A stretch of 64,000 bases of DNA from Dipteris shenzhenensis (GCA_047967505.1 CM106540.1); one strand, 5' to 3'; shown: positions 21,511 to 33,654, counted from the stretch's first letter. Notes: a model not told the origin generated them from the letters alone. Translations and numbers: made by a program.

Positions 21511-23539
21511 AAAGTTGTTGAGAGCTTTTCAGGGAAAGATACATTGTTCTTTCGTTGATTTTTTCTAGCGCTGTATATAATTCCAACTCGGAATGGATTG
21601 GACAATACGGACCTGGTCAAGGCCCAACATGCAATATGATAACAGGTCGCGCTGCGTTTTGTCACGGCTCCGGGCTGATGAGGCTTCCGAGCCTTGCAGG
21701 AACAATATAAGCGACATGGAATATGACACTTGACAGGTTCGGCCTAGAACAGGAAGAGGGCATATATATCAAGAAGAGTTTGAGTAACCTACGATCTATC
21801 TCTCTCTATATAAGATTACAAGCGAAGCTGCCATGGTTGCACTCTTTTCATCTCAGCGGTGGGGTTCTGTAGAATCGACGACGATAAACAAAATAGTTTG
21901 CGCAGTTGGTCAAATGTGAGGGGCATGATGATGAATTGAAGATGAACGGAAGAGACTCAAGGAAATCGAGCGATGAAGGTGATAATCAGGGATTTTTCTA
22001 CGTATGCGAGCGGGGAGGGGAGAGCTAGCAGATTGAATGGTTCTTGGAGACAGACAAAGGATCGGAGAGGCAACGTGAAAGATTAGCAAAAAAGATCATG
22101 AAATGGTTGAAACGCGCGCAACTGTCTAGTATAATCGAATGGAGTGCCCCAGTTGGTGAAAAATAGCATTAATTTGTGGAGGAGAACTAGGTTGCGGTAG
22201 GCAGCCTTTCAGTCATGGCTTTAACTCCAAATTAGTCGTGAATCCTCACAATTAATAAGCAGTGGATGACGAGAACGAAGGGTGGAATGGTGATCAGCAA
22301 GGGATGGCGAGCAAGTGTGCAAGACGAAGAGGGAGGGAAGCAGGAGTGGCAGTGAGGTTGAGGACTCAAGAGTGGCGATGGTGACGGAGCACAGTTTCAA
22401 TCGATGGAGTAGGTTAGTGAAGTCGAGATTAGAGATTTGTAATGGAGCTTTAAGCTCAATCTAGAAACATCTTTACTTGGCCAACACTAGAGCATTTTAT
22501 GAAACTCTAAAATCCTGCGAAGCCATGTGGCACATTCGAAGCCGTTAGATCAACTGAACTATCATTAGCTACTTACAATAGCCCATATAGCTGGCAAATG
22601 GCCCATATACTTAGCAAGTGGCCAAGCATTCTAATTGATTTTTAAATGGTACCTTAGGTTATGACCCTTTCCTTTTCACCCCTCTTACCTTATTTTTGTA
22701 GGCTAGGAGCCTAGAAGGAAGTTTTCCTTTTCTAAGCCCTCGTTAAGCCATGTGTAGGCGTTGATCTTTATGAAGATCCAAGGATTTGAAACGTGCTTTC
22801 TAGAAAAGCAAACTTTTGTGAGCTCTCCTTAAGCCACATGTACAATTTTAGGCCCTTGATTTTAGATTAACTAAAACACTCCTTCCAAATTTGACCCAAA
22901 AGCATACTTTTTAATTCATTCTTTGCGCAAATCTATTATATAACGAGGGAGATGATTGCATGTTTTCTTTCTTGCCATCACTTGATTGAGTAATTATCTC
23001 CTCGTCCATCCTCCTCTAAGATCAACAGCAAATGTAGTATCACCAACAAATTTCGAAAGAGAAGATGTTAGCCCCAGTCGATCTCCTACCTCAATTCTCA
23101 GGCCTCCATTCTGTAGCGCGTCTATGTCTTCCCTCACCTTCCCCTCCCCCTTTCTTTCCATTATCTGCATCAACGCGAAACTCTCTATCTATCCTTATCC
23201 TTGTAAGATTGGATGCTGCTCGTGTCAATCTAAATGGGGGCATCAGAGAAATGACAACGGAGAGAAAACACCTTTGAAATTTATTTAAGTAGACCAACGA
23301 TGCATTTCTTTGAGTGAGGTGCTCAAGGAGAAACGGATGCTAGATGAGCTGAGTGGAGGGAGTGGAGAGATGTGGAGAAGGGAGAGGGGCGAGCATGAAA
23401 GCTGTGGAGAGGGAGAGGGAGGGTGAGGGCAGAGGCAAGTCGCAGCTTTGTACAGTTGGATTTTTGAAATGTTTCTTGCAAACTGTGTAATTGTTGTTGT
23501 TTAAATGTGCTTGCAAAATACTTGCGGAATTGAAGCTCA

Positions 23540-23628
23540 AAATTACAGAGCTGTTGCAAGAATGTGAAGATATAGATTTTTACAATAAACGATAGCCATT
23601 AGGACAATTAGAGAAAAGTAGATTTTGA
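23540..23628 (+). repeat. Direct repeat, right copy (about 90 bp)
   Basis: Partner of 21,420-21,510, 2.1 kb away. One visible substitution in the central part (AACAAACG against AATAAACG). Confidence 0.9.
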
Positions 23629-24178
23629 ATATTATAAAATGTGAGCACTTGTTACCACAACCATAATCATGGGAGCCTATCGTTTACTATGGTAACACCA
23701 GAAACCAGGATGGCTTGACACCGTCTACCAAGTTGGGATATTAATGGATATGACCATGTGACTTTGGTATGCCAGAAAGTGTTAACAATGGGGTGTATAT
23801 CGTAATGTAGTCCACATAGGATTGGGCATGATGCACATGTGGCATTTGACGTGGCATCGACCACCTTATCGACAGTTATTAGCCATTGTAATCTATTGAG
23901 CCAAAGGCTCTTGAAATAGACTCATGATAGGTGAGAAAGGCAGTTTTTGGTCTTTGTTCTGAGCATGCTTAGCACTTGTGATTTCTTGTCTTTCTTGCTT
24001 TCTCTCTTGCTCTCTATGCATCTGCCTTGCGAGGTCACTATGTTTTGGTGGGGACACCGCTCAGTGATGTATCATGATCAAGAGAACTCTACAAGCCCCT
24101 CTCATATCCAAATTATACCCGAAATCCTCGTCACCATACTCTCTAAATTAGTCCAATCGAACCTTAGTCTCCCAAATA

Positions 24179-24870
24179 TTACTTCACAAGAAATTTTTGA
24201 GATAAGCTACCACCATTGAAGTATGGTGTGATGTTCGAGAGAGGCTCCTCTCGGATAGCAGCAATAACTTGGACAAGGACATGATGTGCTATCTGCATGG
24301 CCCCTTCTCTTCGTGCTTCTCGTCTACGAGCACCAGTAGTATCCATGTATGGCTTGCCAACATACCACATGTGTTGTAAGAAACTAGGAGATCCTATGAG
24401 ACGGACTTGATAGATAGTTCCATATGCTCCTAATCCAATCCTTTCACCTAGACAGATCTCTTGATCTGTCATGTATGTCACAAAAGTAATGTTTCTTATG
24501 TGACTAGCTCACTATTGTAGCTTTTCTATTTCACCTCCACGCACCTTTCCTTTCAAGACCACTACACCCACTTTCTCACCTTGCTTAGCTCGCTCCTATG
24601 CTGTGCCAAACGTCAAGGCTGACATGGGTCTGAGCACATTGTTCTAGCATCCCCTTCATGTCTTGTATAACCTTGGTCTTAAAATCACTCAAAGTGCTCT
24701 CTATTATGGTCTCTTGTGCAAGCTAATTATTTTCTCTAGCATTTTCTCTCGAAGTGCTTGGTTTACTTTCTTGCATTGTTTCAATATTAATAAATGCTTA
24801 TGCTTAGAGCCAACAGAATCTTCCATCTCGAAGAAACAACCATGTGTTAATAGCATGTAGTGCATGATAC
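24179..24870 (-). pseudogene. Protein-kinase-like pseudogene, N-lobe (inverted copy 3)
   Basis: Minus strand reads TDQEICLGERIGLGAYGTIY, then FLQHMWYVGKPYM and a GGSLSQKFL end, open for about 100 codons. It matches 3800-4480 in reverse, including upstream sequence to about 24,870. It ends where copies 1 and 2 continue to FLQLPFNEGSF. The glycine loop (GLGAYG) is intact. Confidence 0.6.
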
Positions 24871-24999
24871 ATTGTATAGTACATGATACAACATGTTAAT
24901 AAAACTTTTGGAATACAAGAAGTAGTACATAATATAAAATATTTGTAGAAAAAAATGGACTTAGCACTTAGTTTTGTCAGCTTTATTTCAATGCAATGT

Positions 25000-25460
25000 G
25001 GGGTTGTGACTATGTGAATGCATAGAGTGGACTTTAAATCAACTCAATGTAATTTTCAACTTTATTTCATTATAATGCATATGAGGGGGGGGGGGGCGGT
25101 AACAATGGGAATGCGTAGAGTGGAGTTTAAATCAAATAGGCATGCTTCTTATGTAAGAATAAAAAAGGTCATTACCTCTCTTCAAAAGAGTCCAGGATCC
25201 TGACCTTAGAAGTGGCCCCATCTAGTCCCATTGCCTTGTGGGCGTAGGGGCTAGGAACCAATCACTTGGCCACACTGGGAGGGGCTTAAGAGAAAGAATA
25301 CAGATCTATCTTCACTACTACCATGCAACACACTTGAACCTCATGTGAATGGTTATGGAAAAGTCTATCTCTCTAGCACTTAGTTTTCAATGAAATGCAT
25401 AAGAGGGGGGTTCTGACTATGTGAATGCATAGAGTGAACTTTAAATCAAACTACGTAATT
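25000..25460 (+). repeat. Three interspersed copies of a short repeat
   Basis: TGAATGCATAGAGTGGA-like sequence followed by CTTTAAATCAAA occurs near 25,013, 25,108 and 25,420, each after a G-rich run. The function is unknown. Confidence 0.7.
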
Positions 25461-25509
25461 CAATATTTATCTAAATAAAGAGAATAACCAAGGAAATATT
25501 TATCTCTAT

Positions 25510-25540
25510 GTGTGTGTGTGTGTGTGAGTGTGTGTGTAGA
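25510..25540. repeat. (TG)n microsatellite
   Basis: TG dinucleotides with one GA interruption. Confidence 0.9.
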
Positions 25541-25809
25541 GTTAACTATATACTCTTATATTACTTAAAAACCATCTTACTTTAATTTCATCATCTACTT
25601 CTACACATTTATATATTTTGAAATTTATCTCAATGCAAGGAACTTGCCAGTCAATAGAACTTGCCCTGACAGTAATTTCAAAAGGTGAGATCTGAAATAA
25701 AAGGCAAGGTACCAGTCATTGTCAAATCATATTAAAAGAAAATTTCCAAGGAGTTCCTTTCTCTTTCACTCCAAATGATTTCTCTTGATAAATTCCCAAT
25801 AGAAATCCC

Positions 25810-25812
25810 TTA
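25810..25812 (+). repeat. Target-site duplication TTA, left
   Basis: Matches TTA at 33,888-33,890; 3 bp is normal for CACTA. Confidence 0.88.
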
Positions 25813-25842
25813 CACTACAAGATACGGGCCTCTTTCCAACGC
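25813..25842 (+). repeat. CACTA left terminal inverted repeat
   Basis: CACTACAAGATACGGGCC then TCTTTCC; pairs with 33,858-33,887 with a few mismatches. Confidence 0.92.
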
Positions 25843-25854
25843 TTCGTGGGCATG

Positions 25855-26060
25855 GGCATGAAGATCGTCAGTACTAGTTGGCGAGCGAGGAAGGTGTCGG
25901 TGTGGACGCCAAAATATCTGTGGGTATGGTCATCAGTATATGTGTGGGTATAGGAGTCGGTATATATCGATGCCTATACCCACACATATATTGACTTACA
26001 CCACTCTTGCACTGATGCTTTTAGCGATGCTTCCATCAATGCCTGTGTACATTTTTCCAT
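25855..26060. repeat. Subterminal repeat cluster, left end of CACTA
   Basis: Repeated TCGGTATATATCGATGCC, CATACCG- and GTGGGTAT-type words in both orientations. In maize En/Spm, short subterminal repeats bind TnpA; a similar role is inferred here. Confidence 0.65.
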
Positions 26061-26727
26061 ACCAACATTTTTACAGAACGTCACTTGCAAGGGTCCCAAA
26101 ATAACTTTGGACCACAAGTTTGTTTATTTGAAAGATAAAAAATATAAGAGTATGTACACCAAATTTGAGATCAAAACACTCATATATTGATAGTGAACTT
26201 AATTAACATACAAATTAATGTACAAAATGTCACTATAAAAATATGAGGGGCAAATTATACATAAGAAGACTTGTCGATGTCAAAACTATGAATTAGTAGC
26301 ACTTACATTTACGGCTTCATCTTGTGCCAAGTCTTGCATGTCCAATATGTCTATCTCAAGGTTTACATACAATTGATCACCAGCATCATCATCCCCTATT
26401 GTATGTCTACCTAAGACTTGATCCTCTAGTTCACCACCTCTAGTTCTCCCTCTTCTTCCCCAAAGTCGTGATCTCCACCTTCCTCCATTATAGTGTCATT
26501 ATTGTCACTTCTTCGTGGCCCATATCATCATCTTCATCCTCTTCCCTAGATCCATCGACATTATTATTTGGATCTACTGCCTACATCTCCATATCCACAT
26601 CCCTATCTTAAAAAATATGTTTGCTTCAAGGAGCAACTTGGATCACGTACCACCATCTTGGATCCAAATGATTCGAATAAAAGACCACCTACGTTGAAGA
26701 GTACAAATTAGATTCGTGTAATTATAT

Positions 26728-27171
26728 TCATTTATGCTCAAGTATAAAAATATATATATATGAGAATCTACCAACATTTGTTTGAATACGAAGATATAAG
26801 CTTTTAATTAATTTGTTAATGTGTACCTGCTCACAATGCTCTGGAATAACAAAGGTATCACTTTCATCAGTCCAGGTTCTGGTGGAGTCAATGGCAAAGA
26901 AACCACATTTCTCTCTCCTGACTGTAGCATTGGGACCATTATAGATAGTTCTAAACCTTTTGACATTAAGAATGAAAATACTAAATCTTATAAAATCAAC
27001 TTCATAGATGTCACGTATGGTCCCATAATAATCTAACTGTGAGGAGAGTTGATTGGTATCAGAAGCAGTTGCTCGGCTATCTTGTACAAAGTTAGCCATG
27101 ACTCCACAACCATATGTGTCTCTTCTTGAATCGATGCGTTCCACACGAAAATGCCACCCATGTGAACCCAA
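26728..27171 (-). pseudogene. DUF4216 segment of the CACTA transposase
   Basis: 147-codon frame with WHFRVERIDSRRDTYGCGVM, LDYYGTIRDIYEVDF, FRTIYNGPNATVRREKCGFF and DTFVIPEHCEQV, matching DUF4216. The last 30 codons probably read into an intron, since the coding sequence resumes near 26,690 with DPRWW. Confidence 0.85.
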
Positions 27172-27308
27172 AACATTGTACTTTTTGTACTACAAAAGAA
27201 CATGATTAAAACAATGAGAATGCATTTTGTAGTGATTGTGATCATAAATACCCAAATTAAGTAGAAAGATTAAAAACTTACATGTGGCATACATCCGATT
27301 GCAAGCTT

Positions 27309-27788
27309 TCACTCTTGATCGATTACATCCTCTCCATCACATTCGGCTTCAAGAAGAGCTTCTTGTAGCCAATCATTGGACATGTGTTTGGGGAGAAGAG
27401 CAAGGTTTGCTGGATATGGCATTCTCCGCCTATGCATGACTCTAAATCTCGCCCTCTCATTTATTCTTTTTGCTTTTGCCTCTTCATATCTCTCCACCCA
27501 TCTTTGCATCTCGGGACTATTGAGGACACAAAACTTATTGAATTTCTCTCGTTGCTCTTCGCTCATCTTTCTTTCAACCCCTTTACCTTTGAGAACCTCT
27601 GCAATGACACAATCATTGTCCTTGATGTTCCAAGCATTTAGCATATCGGGATCCATGGATGCAAGAAACTCTGTGATGTATACTAATGACTCTTGCACAA
27701 GCCATCCCTCCACCATGCATACTTTAAGTCTAGCACTTTGCCTTAAAAATCCCTTCAAGATTTTTATAAACCATTCAAGGAAAAACAT
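27309..27788 (-). pseudogene. DUF4218 segment of the CACTA transposase
   Basis: 159-codon open frame: FFLEWFIKILKGFLRQSARL, then EGWLVQESLVYITEFLASMD, EMQRWVERYEEAKAKR and RRMPYPANLALLPKHM. It matches DUF4218 of En/Spm proteins and the copies at 57.4 kb and 60.4 kb. It is the longest unbroken piece of this gene. Confidence 0.88.
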
Positions 27789-28179
27789 CCAACGACAATG
27801 AACGGTTCCTGCAATGCGACCTCATCAACTACATGTACAAGCAAGTGCACCTCAATCATCATAATGCTTGAGGGAATCCAGTCACTTGCCTTCCTACAGA
27901 CTGTGGTGGCGGATCAAGTTCACCTTCGCGTGCAGGATGCTCAAGTGGAAGATAATGAGCATGACCTTCATAAACCATCTTCCTCATATGTTTGGAGTAT
28001 TGCGCATTCAAACTAGGGCCACAAATAGGATAATCATGGTACCCGTGTGTTTTAAGTCCTACATATATACACGGACACATATGTCATTTGACATGCATAG
28101 ATCACACCACAATAGAAACATAAAGGTATCAATAGGCATGCAAAAGCACGTACCTATGCACTCCCCAAATCTTGGTTAG

Positions 28180-28608
28180 TCATGCATGGTCCACATCAAA
28201 ATTCCCCTGATCATGATGCACATGTCCACGGCTCCACCTCGGGGCTCTAGAAATATCAAAGACCTGTATGCCCCTCCATAGGATTTGCAGTTCCTCGATC
28301 AAGGGTGCCATGTACACATCCATATTTTTGGCCTTGTACTTCCCCGGCACAAGTAGGGCAAGCATGAGGTGTCCCTTCTTTATTGTTAGCCATGGTGGGA
28401 TATTGTAGTTCACCAAGACTATGGGCCATGTCGACCAAGATGTGGAGCATAACTGAAAAGAGTTCATGCCATCCATTGCGAGCCCGAGATGTAAATTGTG
28501 TGGCTCCCTTGCAAAGTCTGACCACATGTTGTCTACGTGCTTCCAAGTAGCACAATTTATTGGGATCCTCAAAATGTCATTGGTGGATCGGTGTGTATCA
28601 CACCACAT
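28180..28608 (-). pseudogene. TNP2 core segment of the CACTA transposase
   Basis: 142-codon frame: SDFAREPHNLHLGLAMDGMN, STWPIVLVNYNIPPWL, LALLVPGKYKAKNMDVYMAP and ELQILWRGIQV. It corresponds to the central TNP2 domain, where the transposase catalytic core is thought to lie. The last third is frameshifted compared with the copy at 61.5 kb (KAVLMWTMHDFPGYGECSG). Confidence 0.88.
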
Positions 28609-29199
28609 AATCAGTTACGCAATGGAGTTGCATCTGAACATGTGTTGTATTCTGGGGATGGGAAAATGTCTCAGGACCTTCACTAGGATCGTCTCTCCCA
28701 ACAAGTCCTATTTGTAGCGCTGTGCTTCACACTCCGAGCAATTAACCAATCGCCATACTCGTGATGATGAAACAAAATACAATCATTTGGGCAAGCGTGG
28801 ATGGTGTCATAATCCATCCCAACCATCGTCAACATCTTCTTTGCTTCATCTCTGGAATTGGGCACGGTATTTGGGACATGCAACATCTTCCCTAGCAACC
28901 TATTAGAATTCACATATTCCCAAGAAACTTGTGAATGAGATACTAACTAATTAAAACAATTTATAGGAAAGAAATACTAAGATCAAGGCTCCAAACCTCA
29001 TCAAGGCCGAGACACTTGTGTCTAACCATACATACTTTGCCTGCAAATTCAAGATTAAGAGGCAAGCTTGTAGTTTTGACATCCTCGCACCATCATACAA
29101 TAGTGTTGATGCCAAATCTCGCATTGCGGTCTCATGCTCAGACATCTCACCCCCATCTCCCGTGGTGCCTCCAAAAAAATAACCCATCATGTTCGCCCT

Positions 29200-30573
29200 A
29201 CCCTCGTCCTCCTCTAAAGGATCATCCTCAAGATCATCTTGATTGAACTATGGTGGTGGTGCATGTGCTCCCTTGCTACTCTCCTCATCCTCTATAATAT
29301 AATGACACAAGGTTAGTACATGCGTGCAACAAGGACAAGCAATATAAATATCCATGAATCATTTAAATATCATTGGTTTACCGATGATGCACTAGCATGT
29401 CGACGTACATTCTCTTCTGGTGGTGCCTCTCCATACATCTGCAAGTGGCGCATGATAATACGGCGCTGATCCCCTTGCATGCAATGCATGCAAGGACAAG
29501 GCAATCTCTCACGAAGCCACTTCAAACTTTGAGAAGTGGCCCCCTATCTGATGAGCTATCACTACTCATCCTCTCCACCTGCACACATCCACAACCATCC
29601 CCCCAAGATAAGTCAAACACCCAAACACCCAAATTCCTCAAACCCTAAACTCCCATAAAACCCCTATTTCATCCATACAGGCGTTGGTATATATTGATGC
29701 CCATACCGATGGCCATACTGACGATTTGCTTTATATACACACTAATACCAATGCTTGTACCGATAGTTTTTGGGAACTAAAACCGTGCGTTGTTCGTCCC
29801 GCAATGCCATTCGCTTTTTCATACGTTCTACTCCCTCGCTTTTTCTTTTAGCTCGCGATCACCCTCAACCCTTGCATCCTCACTCTTGCCTCCTCCCTCC
29901 CCCTCCCACCTGTCCTACATTGTCCCTCTGCCCATACAAGGCTTGTTGTAGCTCCCTCTCCATCTCAAGGTAAGAATTCCTCTTTTCCCCTTCTATTTCA
30001 AGCTTGTTTGGTTTATTTGTCTTTCTTCCTACCTCTCCTCCGTCGTAAGCTGTGGAGAGACTGCTAGGATCGTGAATATAGCAAGGATGAAACTATAAAG
30101 GACATAATGGGTTGTGTAGAGGTCTTCTTGGACTACGAGTACATAGTCCAAGAAGAGTATGATTATATATTAGAAGAAGTGGAAGATGAGGTCCTGAGTG
30201 ACCCGTCTAGCACGGTGAGGAGGAAAGTACCTCGAATAGTAATGCAGAGCAGTAGACCTCCTCCTCTATTTTGGCATTTTGGGAGAATGTCTCTTTTGGA
30301 GATAAATTTTGTTTAACAATACTATTTTTGCGATATTTTTTGTATATGAGAACTCTTGTTTAACAATACTATTTTTTGTGATATTTTTTATATATGAAAA
30401 CTCTCTTGGATGCAAATTGTCTTAAGTAAATAATTATCTTTTCATAGTTTTATTATTTGAGTTTCAAGTAATAAATTTTCTTTTAGGTAAATTGTATTTC
30501 TGCTTCTTACCCACTCGTGTTGGTTTTTGTTTTCATGTTTGTGTCTGCATTTGTCCAATCCCCCCAAATTAGA
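29200..30573. promoter_or_regulatory. Region between divergent CACTA genes with repeat cluster
   Basis: The two genes point away from each other. At 29,680-29,775 lie CCATACCGATGGCCATACT and ACCAATGCTTGTACCGATAG, the same repeat family as in the two subterminal regions. Binding here by the element's own protein could control both promoters; this is inference. A short ORF at 30,107-30,316 (acidic, EEVEDEVLSDPSST) may be an exon. Confidence 0.5.
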
Positions 30574-33330
30574 CATGTCAGCACATCACACGTCCGGAGG
30601 GTACGAAACCCCTCGTAGAAGGAGACGTCATGATTTGTACTCTCTAGAGGACTTTGATTCCACTTAGCTGACTCCTCAAGGGCCTACTCTAGCGACGACT
30701 ACCCCTGGGTGGACTCCACATGAGCCGACTCCTTTGCTAGTAGCCCATGGGTTCGTCGGGAGTCCCGACGAGTTTGTCGCATCCATGAGTGATGCAAAGG
30801 CAGCGAGATTCTTCTCTCTGCTATCCTAAAGGACCTCAGCTATTCCCTCTCCTACACCCCTTAGGGGTAGATCAGGGCCATCGACGGCTTTTCCTACTCA
30901 ACAGTCGTCCCTTGTAGCCCCTTCGATCAAGGGGTCATCATTTAAGGATGATTAATTTGATTGAACTAGCTAGATTAATATAAGATTAGTAAGGATAGAT
31001 AAAATTATAAGCATCTTTAATTTGAATATTAGAATATACCAATATTAGTATCTACATTAGGATGAAAATATATCTAAATACATCTACTTAGTATATTTAT
31101 TTCGGGTTTCTCATCTCATTAAAATACATCTATTCTAGTTTCTCATGTGAAATCTTAATCATCCGAGGTGATTTAATTATTTTAGACAACTATGATCTAA
31201 TCATTCTTACTTTGTTGATCAGTGAAACTTATCCCAACTCTTGGGATAGAGAGTGCCTTGTTGATGCTCTTTTATCAGCAAGGAATCCCAACCCTTGGGA
31301 TAAAGACTTCCCGGTATTTCTGGGTTCCCACCACCACGGGGTAGGGGTCATTGCACTAGGAAATGCCCATGGTGGTTCAAATATTTTAGGCAAATTACAA
31401 TCCAATCTTGTTCCCTTGTTGATGGGCACCATCCATCATAGAAACTCATCTAGATTCTTACCATGCTTTATGAAACTCATCCCAACTCTTGGGATAGAGG
31501 GTGCTTATTAACAAGGAATCCCAACCCTTGGGATAAAGACTTTCCCAGTACTTCCGGGTTCCCACCACCACGGGGTAGGGGTCATTGCACTAGGCCAATG
31601 CCTGTGGTGGTTCAAATGTTTTAGGCAAGCTATAATCCAATCTTCTTGGAAACTCATCCCAACTCTTGGGATAGAGAATGCCTTGTTGATACACTAGGCA
31701 ATGCCCATGGTGGTTCAAATGCTATAGATAAACTACAATCCAATCTTCTTGTCTTGTTGATGAACACAATCCATGACAGAAACTCATCCACATTCTTACC
31801 ATGCTTCATGAAACTCATCCCAACTCTTGGGATATAGAGTGCCTTGTTGATTCTCTTTTTATCAACAAGGAATCCCAACTCTTGGGATAAAGACTTTCCC
31901 AGTACTTCTGGGTTCCCACCACCATGAGGTAGGGGTCATTGCACTAGGCGATGCCTGTGGTGGTTCAAATGTTTTAGGCAAATTACAATACAATCTTGTT
32001 TCCTTGTCGATGGACACCATCCATCATAGAAACCTTACCATGCTTGGTGTTACAAAAGTGATTACACTATACAATGTCTTCATAGTTTTATCTTAATTTA
32101 TAAATCTAAATTTGAGTTTTTTATGTATCGTAAGGGTCGAGGCTGTTGTGGTGGCTCGAGGGATATAGACAAGTCTACACACTCACATAACTACAGGTCT
32201 CCACTTTGTCGTGAGATGCAATACCAGTCCGGTCCCTTGCCCTCTCCACTCACAGGTAGCGGCACCCCATAGCCCACTCCCTCTGCTACTCCTTGCTCCT
32301 TAAGCGCTCGCACCACCCCTCCCTCTAGCTCTGCTACTGCATCCACCATGAATCCTTCAGACTTTGTTTTGCCTAGGAAACTTTTCTATAGAGTGAACAA
32401 TGTTGCGGAGGTTATACAGGACAAGGACGGGAAGGCGATCACCAGATACATGAGGAGGTTAGTGAGCACCCACTTCCCAAAGGATATATTCGAACCTGGA
32501 AACAACAGGACAATAAAGCCAAGGAGGCCTGCATAGAATCCCTTTAGAGACAATTTCCAAATCCTTCAAAGTTTGAATTTGAGAAAAATGCCATGCTTGC
32601 TTCCATGGGTTATCTCCTTAGGTCTCATAGATATGAGCTAAGGGATGCTATAGTCAAAGGTAAGCACAAGCCAGGGTGGGCAGACCCAAAGGATTGGAAG
32701 AAAGCGAAGAAGTTTTGCAGGGACAATCCAAATGCGTACGAGCCTCAACGGAGGGCTGCAAGGATATGCCTAGAGACCGAGGTCTTTTGCACCTCAGGAG
32801 CGGTGGCAAACTCGGCAAGAACGAGGCATGGGTGGTAAGTATATGTTTATCTTCTACTTAATTTCTAATATGTTCAATCATTCAAATGTCTTGTCATTCA
32901 TATCTAACTAATTGAATTTGGATCCACAGGAATTTGTGATTGGAAGGCCTCCAGACAATGAGTACATAAGGGGATTTAGGATTGGAGCCAAGCCATGGTT
33001 TAAGGAGAAGGAGAGAGAAGGACTCCACATCGATTGGAAAAGGGTGGCGGCGCATCATGTGAGTATACCCTATTCTTCTTTGTTATTGTTTGACTATCAC
33101 CATTGCCTTACAATTAACGCTCTTAGTTTTTCTAACTTGTTTCATTATTAAGGAGGCATGCTCGACCCATCTGGAGATCCAGATGGAGAGAGGGATCTGA
33201 GGAAGAAGTGGTTCGAGATGTTGCAGAGGAGGGTGAGACATCGATCACACACAGAGAGACCGAGAGCGAGGAGGCCACACACAAACTAGAGACCAAGGGC
33301 AAGGAGAGTGAGGAGGATGAGACCTAGGAT
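30574..33330 (+). pseudogene. Second CACTA gene (tnpA-like), interrupted
   Basis: Opens with ATG 30,574: MSAHHTSGGYETPRRRRRHD, then a Pro/Thr-rich part with LTPQGPTLATTTPGWTPHEP and FVGSPDEFVASMSDAKAARF. After an insertion at about 30,950-32,115 it resumes with MNPSDFVLPRKLFYRVNNVA, RYMRRLVSTHFPKDIF, GWADPKDWKKAKKFCRDNPN, LHLRSGGKLGKNEAW and FVIGRPPDNEYIRGFRIGAK. The layout resembles the second ORF of plant CACTA elements (often called transposase_24 or tnpA-like). Stops at 30,662, 30,829 and 32,535, and a frame change near 32,790. GT-AG introns near 32,836 and 33,060 are likely. Confidence 0.7.
30950..32115 (+). repeat. Insertion in the tnpA-like gene: AT-rich DNA plus nested-hairpin tandem repeats
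   Basis: Divides the tnpA-like coding sequence. The left 250 bases are AT-rich with GATTAAT words. From 31,222 the hairpin ATCCCAACTCTTGGGAT recurs (31,817-31,833 and 31,872-31,888 in one unit), with a CTTGTTGAT...ATCAACAAG hairpin between. Unit starts lie near 31,225, 31,473, 31,648 and 31,809. The right end (31,900-32,110) matches 42,770-43,040 inverted. The exact insertion ends were not resolved. Confidence 0.8.
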
Positions 33331-33654
33331 AGGACAATATTTAGTGGTTCAATATTTTGGCACTTCTGCCATTTTATAGTAGATTGCGCATCTCGATGGA
33401 TTTGCCATTTTGGAGTTTGGCACTTTTGCCATTTTGTAGCACAGTACTTCGACGGATTTGCCATTTTGTAGCATATTGACATCACTTTGTAGACTTTCAT
33501 TGCAAAATTTTAATATACACCTACGCATTTGTATCGCATTTCATCATGATTTTAATGGGAAAAAAAATTATGTGGGGCAAGATGGGGGGCAGGATGGGAC
33601 TGAAACAAGCCCCATCCTATCCCACATAATTTTTTTTAAGCTTATGTAAAAACT

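Larger units (their letters stand above)
21098..24178. other. No recognised gene
   Basis: Contains a short direct repeat (21,420-21,510 and 23,540-23,628) and small ORFs at 22,986-23,559 without known motifs. A 73-codon open stretch near 21,095-21,310 (reads FVKGLHVEEATNRLKTSG) has an internal repeat but no recognised domain. Confidence 0.4.
26450..29190 (-). pseudogene. TNP2-type CACTA transposase gene (tnpD-like), degraded
   Basis: Minus-strand pieces in order: KLQACLLILNLQAKYVWLDT (about 29,080), NSRDEAKKMLTMVGMDYDTI and HACPNDCILFHH (28,860-28,750), then the TNP2 core with LHLGLAMDGMNSFQLCSTSW and LVPGKYKAKNMDVYMAPLIE (28,490-28,290), GHAHYLPLEHP, the DUF4218 segment (27,788-27,309) and the DUF4216 segment (27,171-26,830). 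A last exon reads LDPRWWYVIQV (about 26,650). This is the domain order of plant CACTA transposases, which bind and cut the element ends. Stops and frameshifts are frequent; some gaps may be introns. Confidence 0.88.

Noticed and set aside
23637-24060. Possible solo LTR before TTTTGGTGGGGACACC
   Set aside because: No TG...CA pair, target duplication or known primer site could be defined.
27376-27801. 141-codon plus ORF opposite the DUF4218 segment
   Set aside because: Shadow of the minus-strand DUF4218 frame, which carries the conserved motifs.
31212-31511. ORFs inside the hairpin-repeat array
   Set aside because: Repeat translations with no domain; frames are not kept between units.
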